Below are positions 57,796 to 64,000 of a stretch of DNA of 64,000 nucleotides, piece by piece; within the stretch, counting starts at the first letter, position 1; each line of letters begins with the position of its first letter. Position numbers and translations under genes: made by a program. The stretch lies in NCBI GenBank assembly GCA_024434115.1, contig QMIT01000005.1:248001-312000 (forward strand), in the 5' to 3' direction. The notes beneath the pieces were generated by a model, which saw only the letters and a list, made by a program, of their open reading frames with translations, did not search any database and was not told where the DNA came from. This stretch comes from Chloroflexota bacterium (GTDB lineage Bacteria; Chloroflexota; Anaerolineae; Aggregatilineales; J027).

Positions 57796-59328
57796 ATGAA
57801 AAAATGGATGAGTTTGATATTGTTGGGCCTTGTGGTAATTACCCCAACGCATCGGGTGGTGTTAGGGCAGGGTGATGAACCGACCTTGATCCCATTCACC
57901 AACGAAACCTTTGGTATTCAAGGTCTTGTGCCGGAAGGCTGGAACGAAATCGCGCCGGGGGTCTATGCCCGTGCCCAGACGATGACTGATGTGGCTCTAG
58001 TTGCGGAGCAGTCTACACCGGGGACACTAGAGACGACCCTGAACGCTCTACTGCCTCAACTTGGTCTGACCGAAGCGCCGGAGAGTGTTGGTACGGTTGA
58101 GTCCGATACCCTTACGTGGTCACTGTATCAGGTAGATGTTGTGACCGTTCAGGTGGATTTGGGGTTGGCAGAAGCGGACGGCAAAACCTATATTGTGGTA
58201 CTCCAAGCCTCCGCTGATGAATATCCGGTCTTGCACGAATCGGTTTTCCTGCCAGTCATTGATGCCCTATCGCCCTATAGTCCACCAGTGGAAGCAGTGT
58301 CCTATGTGGTGGAAGAAGTTACGTTCGCCAATGAGGACATTAGGCTGGCCGGGACACTTACCCTGCCAGATGATGTTGGCCCACATCCCGCTGTGATATT
58401 GGTGACAGGCAGTGGCCCACAAGACCGTGACGAAAGCCTTGCCCCTGTCGCCGACATCAAACCCTTTGCTCTAATTGCCGACCACCTGACGCGCAATGGC
58501 ATTGCCGTCCTGCGTTACGATGATCGCGGTGTAGGTAAGTCCACTGGTGACGTGGATGGTACGATTGCGGATTATGCCACTGACACCACCGCGGCGGTTG
58601 ATTATCTGCTCACTCGACCCGAAATTGACCCTAATCAAATCGGTATTCTCGGCCATAGTCAGGGCGGGATTATCGCGGCGGCATTGGGGGCACACAATCC
58701 ACACGTCGCGTTTGTAATTGGGATGGCTGGCCCTGCTGTAAATGGACGAGATTTGCTTATGGTGCAAAATGAGCGCCTCCTTTTGGCGGAGGGCGCGACG
58801 GAAGAACAGGTCGCCAATCAGCTTGCTTTTGTTACCGAGTTTTTTGACCTGCTAGAGAGTGGCGCATATGAAAGCACAATTACGCAATTGGTTTCTGATG
58901 GGACCCGCGCCCAAATTGAGGCCATGACCGAAGATCAGCGGGAGGCGTTGGGCGATGTTGAATCCTATATCCAAGAATCCACTGATGCATTTGTGGGCCA
59001 ATATCGGAGCAAATGGTTTTTGTCGTTTATGCTAAGTAATCCCGGCCCTGATTGGGCACAGGTGAAAGTACCCGTGCTGGCGCTGTTTGGCGGCTTAGAT
59101 GTCCAAGTGGATGCCACTCAAAATGCAACTGCGCTTGAAGAAATCTTGACAGCAGCGGGCCATGCCGATTTCACGATTGTGACTTTACCAGACGCCAACC
59201 ATTTGTTCCAAGCGGCCCAGACCGGTGCTGTATCCGAATATGGGTTTTTGGAACAAGAATTTACGGCAGACTTTTTGCCGACCTTGACGGACTGGCTTCT
59301 GGCGCGTGTCACGTTGGCCGCCTCATAG
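57796..59328 (+). CDS. Secreted alpha/beta hydrolase with an N-terminal accessory domain
   Basis: 510 residues from an ATG with AAAAGGA upstream. The signal peptide is SLILLGLVVITPTHRVVLG. Residues 30-160 form a beta-rich accessory domain (FGIQGLVPEGWNE, then KTYIVVLQASADEY) that resembles the C-terminal domain of the hydrolase at 34899. The catalytic part has the oxyanion segment VTGSGPQDRDE, the nucleophile S288 in GILGHSQGG, the acid in ALFGGLDVQV and the base in PDANHLFQ. The sequence LRYDDRGVGKSTG places it in the group of secreted esterases/dipeptidyl-peptidase-like hydrolases. A terminator follows. Confidence 0.85.
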   Translation: MKKWMSLILLGLVVITPTHRVVLGQGDEPTLIPFTNETFGIQGLVPEGWNEIAPGVYARAQTMTDVALVAEQSTPGTLETTLNALLPQLGLTEAPESVGTVESDTLTWSLYQVDVVTVQVDLGLAEADGKTYIVVLQASADEYPVLHESVFLPVIDALSPYSPPVEAVSYVVEEVTFANEDIRLAGTLTLPDDVGPHPAVILVTGSGPQDRDESLAPVADIKPFALIADHLTRNGIAVLRYDDRGVGKSTGDVDGTIADYATDTTAAVDYLLTRPEIDPNQIGILGHSQGGIIAAALGAHNPHVAFVIGMAGPAVNGRDLLMVQNERLLLAEGATEEQVANQLAFVTEFFDLLESGAYESTITQLVSDGTRAQIEAMTEDQREALGDVESYIQESTDAFVGQYRSKWFLSFMLSNPGPDWAQVKVPVLALFGGLDVQVDATQNATALEEILTAAGHADFTIVTLPDANHLFQAAQTGAVSEYGFLEQEFTADFLPTLTDWLLARVTLAAS

Positions 59329-59349
59329 ACTCCACTGTAGATAACAAAC

Positions 59350-59379
59350 AAGGGTCAGCCGTCGGGTTGGCCCTTTTTG
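59350..59379 (+). terminator. Intrinsic terminator
   Basis: GGGTCAGCC pairs with GGTTGGCCC, allowing G-U pairs, followed by TTTTTG, 22 bases after the hydrolase stop. Confidence 0.75.
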
Positions 59380-59477
59380 TTTTTAAGAATATTGATGGGG
59401 ATTTGAAAATGTTGATAGATTGTTATATTATTTAAATGACCCAGATCAATTTTATCATGATTTTTAAGGACGCCGAT

Positions 59478-60518
59478 ATGGAATCCTATGTGATAGACCT
59501 GCTGGCCTGCCCAATTTGTCATGGCGATTTGGCGTGGAAAATCACGGCGAGGCAAGGGGAACGCATCGAATCCGCCAATGCCACCTGCGAAAATTGCCAG
59601 ATCACATATCCGGTGCGTGAGGGGATTGGCTTATTTGTGCGGCCTGATTCCACCGTTGAGGATGCGTGGGAACAAGCCGAAAGCGGTATTGTGCGCTATC
59701 TGAAAAATCACCCCGATGTCATGACCCGTCTGCTCGATGTGCCGCTGGAATCGCTCAACCCGGCGGATCAGTTTTTCCGCGCCATGCTGCATGAGGATGC
59801 CGGACATTTTGCCACCGCCAAATTGGTTGAACAGGTGGCGATGCGCGGCATGTATACGCCGGATTTTGTGCGGTGCAGCCAATGTCAATTTGATTACATC
59901 CTAAGTGAATTGGCGGACGGCACGGGGCCAATTGTGGATTTGGCGTCAGGGCGTGGTTATCTGGTCGAACAGATGGCGAAAAACCTTGATCGCCCCTTGA
60001 TTGTGACTGACATCAGTCCGCGTGTGCTGCGACGCAATCAGCGCTGTTTTGGGCAGGCCGGGTTAGCCAATCACATGAGTTTTTTGGCGTTTGATGCACG
60101 CTATACCCCGTTTAAAGATGGCGCAGTTCCGATTTTGACCAGCAACGTCGGCCTTGCTAATATCGCCTCGCCTGATGATTTGTTGGTGGAATTGTATCGT
60201 ATAGTCAGCAAAACTATATACGCCGTTCACCATTCTTATCCACCCCAAGACAGCCAAAATCAGGCGGCACTGGCGGAATTCAATCTGACTGACCTGATGA
60301 TCTATGACTCGGCACTGGCCCTGTTTAAAAAAGCTGGCTGGCTGGTCGAATTTGCGAATCGTTGTGCAGGTAGGGCATTCCCCACTCCTGCAAGCGAGAT
60401 TTTAGACAACGTGCGGATTGATGGCCTCCCTGTCGCGGAGACGGTGCTAGAATGGGGGGTGTTGGTGGCGAAAAAGGAAATCCCAAAAAATAATAAGTTA
60501 CAAATATGCCTCAAGTAA
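59478..60518 (+). CDS. Methyltransferase with an N-terminal Trm112-like zinc ribbon
   Basis: 346 residues from ATG 59478, with TTAAGGA upstream. The N-terminal 55 residues follow the Trm112 pattern: C11-P-x-C14, then C37-x-x-C40, and YPVREGIGLFV after it. A second CxxC (FVRCSQCQFDYI) opens the catalytic part. The SAM site is PIVDLASGRGYLVEQMA with the acidic LIVTDISPRVLRRN, and the motif-IV position is unusual (AVPILTSNVGLANI). In yeast and bacteria Trm112-type zinc domains usually activate a separate methyltransferase; here the two are one chain. Its 3' end overlaps the convergent nucleosidase gene by 21 bases. Confidence 0.78.
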   Translation: MESYVIDLLACPICHGDLAWKITARQGERIESANATCENCQITYPVREGIGLFVRPDSTVEDAWEQAESGIVRYLKNHPDVMTRLLDVPLESLNPADQFFRAMLHEDAGHFATAKLVEQVAMRGMYTPDFVRCSQCQFDYILSELADGTGPIVDLASGRGYLVEQMAKNLDRPLIVTDISPRVLRRNQRCFGQAGLANHMSFLAFDARYTPFKDGAVPILTSNVGLANIASPDDLLVELYRIVSKTIYAVHHSYPPQDSQNQAALAEFNLTDLMIYDSALALFKKAGWLVEFANRCAGRAFPTPASEILDNVRIDGLPVAETVLEWGVLVAKKEIPKNNKLQICLK

Positions 60519-61517
60519 TCCGGGCCTTTCCCTCCTAATGATATTCAGCAAATCTTGGATGCGCGATCGACGCTCGACATACTTAATAAGTTCTACAATC
60601 CACATCGTTTTGCCTTTTCCAGCAACCTCTTCCCAGTCAATTCCAAGGTCCGCACACATGACTTTCAATTCTTCAATATCAAAACCTGCGCTTATGGCTA
60701 ATCTAAGGATCCGAAATTCTATAATATCTTCCAGTTTTCTATGTTCTGTTTCTAAAGCAGGTAGAGCCGTCGATTCGTGGCTAAACGACATTAGAAAGCC
60801 AATTGTGTAGGCAGCTGCGACTGCTGCTGCATAAGGTTGCCAAAGGTCGTTTTTGCTCGAATCGGCATAATCACAAATACCCTTTATTATAATAAAAGAC
60901 GGAGAATGCGGTGTTTGGTATATTGCAGCAGCAATACCAGCTGATTCCATTTCGACTGCCAATGCCCTGTTCCAAACGGATCGCAATGTGTACGCTACAT
61001 TTTCGTCCGCAATCACCTTGTTTCCAGAAAGCACCACCCCAACATGAACTTTAGGAGATATGGTGTTGCTGTCAGGTCGATTTATATGGATCAACCTTAC
61101 CCAATTTGTGTCTCTAAAGTTGGATAACTGATTAAGCAACTGAGCGTCACTACGATAAACTGACCAGCGGTGATAAAGACCTTCAGATGTTACCTTTCCC
61201 AGCTCATAATCCACAATCTGCTCGGAAATCACTATATCGCCTAAACTTAGTGTTTTGCTTAACCCGCCTGTTATTCCCACAAGGATAATTCCCTTGGGAT
61301 GCCAATCAGCGATGACAGTTTTTGCAAGCAACGCGCCATTAATTTGCCCCATTCCAAGGGCACAGGTTGCCACTATTTGAAGGTTGTTCACCGCGCTGCA
61401 TTGATAATACACTTGACCAGAGTCGCTGGAAAATTGTTGTGACCAAGGGCCATAACAATTGAGAACCGCTTGGAGTTCAAGTTGAAGTGCAGTAATGATA
61501 ACAATATCTGTTGTCAT
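60498..61517 (-). CDS. Nucleoside phosphorylase/nucleosidase-fold effector with a C-terminal effector-associated domain
   Basis: 339 residues from ATG 61517 (a TTG at 61541 is the alternative). Residues 5-240 are a family 1 nucleoside phosphorylase/MTAN fold: IVIITALQLELQAVL, GITGGLSKTLSLGDIVIS, AVEMESAGIAAAIY and the active-site loop IIKGICDYADSSKNDLWQPY. This last motif matches the PNP_UDP domains of fungal NLR-like and bacterial conflict proteins, not housekeeping Pfs. From about residue 267 a helical domain follows (FDIEELKVMCADLGIDWEEV, YVERRSRIQDLL, RRERPGL) of the effector-associated/death-like type. The same domain ends the membrane protein encoded 29 bases upstream. It probably cleaves a nucleoside or nucleotide when activated; the substrate is unknown. 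Confidence 0.8.
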   Translation of the reverse strand: MTTDIVIITALQLELQAVLNCYGPWSQQFSSDSGQVYYQCSAVNNLQIVATCALGMGQINGALLAKTVIADWHPKGIILVGITGGLSKTLSLGDIVISEQIVDYELGKVTSEGLYHRWSVYRSDAQLLNQLSNFRDTNWVRLIHINRPDSNTISPKVHVGVVLSGNKVIADENVAYTLRSVWNRALAVEMESAGIAAAIYQTPHSPSFIIIKGICDYADSSKNDLWQPYAAAVAAAYTIGFLMSFSHESTALPALETEHRKLEDIIEFRILRLAISAGFDIEELKVMCADLGIDWEEVAGKGKTMWIVELIKYVERRSRIQDLLNIIRRERPGLLEAYL

Positions 61518-61546
61518 AGCCTCGTCGCCCTCAATACTCAATTCTG

Positions 61547-63013
61547 CTAAGATCTATGGCTCACTAGGGAATCCCAGTTGACGCGAGGGCGTTCGACTTT
61601 GAGTTTGGCTATTAGGTCCGGTATCATACAGCGCCGTTCCATATAGAAAACAAGCTCCCTTGCCCTAGCCGATTTGCCAAAGACACCAAAATCCTCGTAT
61701 GGGACATCCAAATCGCTACAGAGCGTGTCGAATTCCGAATCGCTGAAGTGTTCATGAATTGCATGGTAAACCCTTGGCAAGTCATAGCCGTGATCGGGAC
61801 AACGTGCGATTGGTTCTACGGCATCGAGTGTTTTGCTTAGGTTTTTGGTCTCAGCTTTTTTATCATGGTCGTTGTTCGAATTTCGGCGTGAAGGTCTATT
61901 AAAATCAGGACGGAACGTACGGGCCAGCCAGAAGGCCGTAAATGTAAAACATACGACAAAGTTAATTGAGAACGTTTCTTGAGGATCAATCTTGTCATAT
62001 CCATCAACTAGCCACGCCGCTATCCAAAAAACCACAATCGCCAGAGCAATCACGACCCTCTCGAAAAACACCAATTGGCGATCACCTCGAATTTTCCGAA
62101 GACTCTTTTCAGCCGACCTATAAATCCACGTGATAGGCCGGGTTACAACAAGTGGTGTTAAGAATGCCCATGTGAGAAACATTGTAGCTAACGATTGATT
62201 AGTATTCATTCCATAAATCGAAGTATCATGATTCTTCGTTAAAGGGGCTGCAATTATAAGTAATATTAAAGTTGTTAACAAGAATATTAATAACGCTTTT
62301 GTGTATCTTAATACTAAATGTCTCAGATTTAGTGCATGGCGGACAAGGGAAAGTTCCATTTTTGCCACTTCTTCCACTAGCAACCGATCTGTCGTGGCGG
62401 TCAACCCAAAAGCGGTATAGGCATATTCGATTTCTTCACGCTTTTCATCATCATCATCCGGGAGAAATTCTCTTTTTGGCTTTGGAATTATACGCCCGTT
62501 GGTTTCATTAAAGATCGCTCTATAGTAACTTCTATCTTTGTCGTCACGCGGGACGATGAATCGAAGCATATCGGTACCTTGTTGAGCAGCTATAACTTCT
62601 CTTTTTGCTTCCTCAGATTCGTCACGAGAAAATGTGATTCCTGATAAAATGAATCGAGGATGAAAAAATGATTCACGTACTCCAGCATGATAAGCGGTGA
62701 AATAAAAATTCATAATATCCTTAATAAGGAGATAAAAAGCCCAAAGGGGTACTCCCAAAGTGATGAACAACATAATTAACATTAATAGTTGCTCGGTATC
62801 TGAAGTCTCTTCTATGATAAGATTGAGAATGAGAATAAAAGCATCACGCAAAAATACAGGAAATAGAAATAGCAAACCAGCCCCATTGAGAAATACCCCG
62901 GCGATTCGATGCATCGTTGATAAGCGAACTTCCGCCCTCTGCAAAAATGAGCGAAATGCCGCCTTTTCCTCAGATGAAAGCTCGGATGCTAAGGTAATGT
63001 TTTCTGTGCTCAT
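61547..63013 (-). CDS. Multi-pass membrane protein with the same C-terminal effector-associated domain
   Basis: 488 residues from ATG 63013 with weak TTGGGA upstream. Two or three helices lie near the N-terminus (FLNGAGLLFLFPVFLRDAFI, LIMLFITLGVPLWAFYLLI), then a long charged cytosolic loop and four more helices (about 240-375). A linker rich in charged residues and N (RRNSNNDHDKKAETK) leads into the C-terminal domain at about 412-488: FSDSEFDTLCSDLDVPYEDF, GKSARARELVFYMERR and IPDLIAKLKVERPRV. This repeats the adaptor domain of the nucleosidase next to it (shared FxxxE, CxDL, GK, EL, YxERR, I-DL, ERP). It could be the sensor or a membrane-damaging effector. The gene is strikingly AT-rich. 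Confidence 0.75.
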   Translation of the reverse strand: MSTENITLASELSSEEKAAFRSFLQRAEVRLSTMHRIAGVFLNGAGLLFLFPVFLRDAFILILNLIIEETSDTEQLLMLIMLFITLGVPLWAFYLLIKDIMNFYFTAYHAGVRESFFHPRFILSGITFSRDESEEAKREVIAAQQGTDMLRFIVPRDDKDRSYYRAIFNETNGRIIPKPKREFLPDDDDEKREEIEYAYTAFGLTATTDRLLVEEVAKMELSLVRHALNLRHLVLRYTKALLIFLLTTLILLIIAAPLTKNHDTSIYGMNTNQSLATMFLTWAFLTPLVVTRPITWIYRSAEKSLRKIRGDRQLVFFERVVIALAIVVFWIAAWLVDGYDKIDPQETFSINFVVCFTFTAFWLARTFRPDFNRPSRRNSNNDHDKKAETKNLSKTLDAVEPIARCPDHGYDLPRVYHAIHEHFSDSEFDTLCSDLDVPYEDFGVFGKSARARELVFYMERRCMIPDLIAKLKVERPRVNWDSLVSHRS

Positions 63014-63059
63014 AAAAAATCCCAAGTACGTTATCTTAGAAATTAGAACAAAAGGAAAT

Positions 63060-63065
63060 ATTATA
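63060..63065 (-). promoter_or_regulatory. -10 box of the two-gene module
   Basis: TATAAT on the minus strand lies 47 bases ahead of the ATG at 63013, inside a very AT-rich stretch. No good -35 hexamer is seen. Confidence 0.35.
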
Positions 63066-63126
63066 TTCTATTTTAAAATGAAAATCCATTAATTCCCTAA
63101 AAGAGGAAATAACATATATGTCGAGA

Positions 63127-63915
63127 TTATTCTGCCAAGATGCTGCATGTCCCGCCGACGGAATAGAGGGGGAGTTCTTCTTCACTTAGTCGAATATTGA
63201 CGGTATCAACACCACTGACGTTATAAATGAGGGATTCGATGACCGTCGCCGCTTGACTATAGGCTTTGTTGACGAGGTTGGCGTAATCATAGGACACGAT
63301 GCGGTCTTGGGCCTTGCGCACGAGTTCCTCCTCCAATCCGCGACACCCCGGCCAATCGCCCAACCCCGGCCCGCGTGAACAATTCCGATCATAAAACTCG
63401 GATTTTTCCAGATTGATGATGCATTCCCGAACTTGGGCCTGTGGAATCGTGATCGTAACGGTTGAACCCTCAATCTGGATGTCGTCCAGCGTGACCAACG
63501 TCAAATCTACGCCCGCCGTCACATCAAAATAGGCTTTGTACTTCAACGAGATGCCTCCCGGCACAACACCACGATCCCCATCGGCAAACAGTTCGGGGAA
63601 CACCACTTGTTCACGGGCGGTTTCTAGCCATGCCTGCCGCTGAATTGGGCCAAAAATCGCTTGCGGTGGGATGGGTGTGGGGGTCAGGGTTGGAGTCGGG
63701 GTGGGGGTAAACGTGCCCGTCGGGGGCAGCGATGGCACACCCAATGGCATCCGCGACGGGGTGGCGGGTGTAATCAACGATTCACGACTGGGATCGTCAT
63801 CACCATCCATCGCAAACAGCAAATAGCCGATGATGCCGACCCCAATCAGCATCAACCCGACCAAGATGCCTAAACTACAGGATAGAAAAAAGGTAGGATA
63901 GCGGCGGTGTTCCAA
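63127..63915 (-). CDS. Membrane-anchored DUF4230 protein
   Basis: 262 residues from a TTG start with GAGGT upstream; no ATG precedes the membrane helix in frame. One N-terminal helix (LGILVGLMLIGVGIIGYLLF) is followed by a Pro/Thr-rich stalk (TFTPTPTPTLTPTPIPPQ) and an extracellular domain that fits DUF4230: VTAGVDLTLVTLDDIQIEGS, TVTITIPQAQVRECIINLEK and the helix-rich end. DUF4230 proteins are surface proteins of unknown function, common in Gram-positive-like lineages. It starts 18 bases after a truncated gene on the same strand and is 113 bases upstream of the AT-rich module. Confidence 0.75.
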   Translation of the reverse strand: MEHRRYPTFFLSCSLGILVGLMLIGVGIIGYLLFAMDGDDDPSRESLITPATPSRMPLGVPSLPPTGTFTPTPTPTLTPTPIPPQAIFGPIQRQAWLETAREQVVFPELFADGDRGVVPGGISLKYKAYFDVTAGVDLTLVTLDDIQIEGSTVTITIPQAQVRECIINLEKSEFYDRNCSRGPGLGDWPGCRGLEEELVRKAQDRIVSYDYANLVNKAYSQAATVIESLIYNVSGVDTVNIRLSEEELPLYSVGGTCSILAE

Positions 63916-63933
63916 TGGGCTACCTCATCATCA

Positions 63934-64000
63934 CTACGAAGTTTGGCGCAGGCGCTCCACCCACCCGCGATAGATTTCCTCAAAAATCATCGGCAGGGTT
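63934..64000 (-). CDS. C-terminal fragment of an unidentified protein
   Basis: Minus-strand frame open from the right edge to a TAG at 63934-63936, giving 21 residues ending in EEIYRGWVERLRQTS. It precedes the DUF4230 gene by 18 bases and so probably shares its operon. Too short to identify. Confidence 0.45.
   Translation of the reverse strand, partial: TLPMIFEEIYRGWVERLRQTS

Noticed and set aside
60498..61517. Housekeeping MTA/SAH nucleosidase (Pfs)
   Set aside because: The active-site loop GICDYADSSKN and the extra C-terminal adaptor domain are typical of conflict proteins, and the gene is paired with a membrane protein that carries the same domain.

Overview
The window is ordinary bacterial chromosome with about 58 protein genes on both strands. 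No rRNA, tRNA, CRISPR array or intact transposon was recognised. The gene mix suggests a Chloroflexota (Anaerolineae-like) bacterium: carbohydrate ABC importers without a dedicated ATPase, GH43, a DUF4058 protein, many secreted hydrolases with type I signal peptides, PPC-type secreted paralogs, VapBC pairs, and dispersed palindromic GTAGGGG elements. This assignment is inference; no marker gene such as 16S rRNA is present.

Layout. 1-8.9 kb: a VapBC pair cut by the window edge, a DUF1003 membrane protein, a processive family 2 glycosyltransferase, a nucleotidyltransferase, a secreted glycosidase-like protein, GH43, a phosphoribosyltransferase and a second VapBC pair. 9-14.2 kb: amidase, small stress-type proteins, a polyprenyl-phosphate sugar transferase, flavodoxin and Ada. 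14.7-18 kb: a solute-binding protein coupled to a sensor kinase. 18.2-21.5 kb: HTH-DUF4058, DUF1877, a methyltransferase and an AT-rich HEPN/Abi-like gene. 21.9-29 kb: a sugar ABC importer (binding protein and two permeases) divergent from a response regulator/hybrid kinase pair. 29.3-34.8 kb: an ABC-2 exporter, a J-domain membrane protein, a class C beta-lactamase-like hydrolase, and a cupin followed by TetR. 34.9-39.6 kb: a secreted peptidase-like hydrolase, a MazG-like pyrophosphohydrolase, adenine deaminase and a GNAT acetyltransferase. 39.6-47.3 kb: an ExoA-like glycosyltransferase with a protein carrying three L7/L12 C-terminal domains, a PanE-like reductase, a beta-propeller protein, a nuclease-like hypothetical, a sulfurtransferase and a PDZ membrane protein. 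47.6-51.4 kb: a MacB/LolD-type ABC system. 51.7-59.3 kb: Hsp20, two secreted paralogs, an MMPL exporter with a TetR regulator, and a secreted alpha/beta hydrolase. 59.5-64 kb: a zinc-ribbon methyltransferase, a two-gene module described next, a DUF4230 protein and a gene running off the edge.

The most unusual locus is 60498-63013 on the minus strand. A multi-pass membrane protein and a nucleoside phosphorylase/nucleosidase-fold enzyme are separated by 29 bases, and both end in the same roughly 70-residue effector-associated/death-like domain. The two genes are much richer in A+T than their neighbours. This looks like a compact conflict (immune or cell-suicide) module in which homotypic adaptor domains join a membrane component to a nucleotide-cleaving effector. 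Other points of interest are the triple L7/L12-domain protein, the HTH-DUF4058 gene with an internal ribosome binding site, a perfect palindrome upstream of a tetR gene, and a helically phased TGCCA array between a two-component system and a sugar importer.

Start codons were chosen by Shine-Dalgarno spacing and family fit. All family assignments come from reading motifs by eye, not from database searches.
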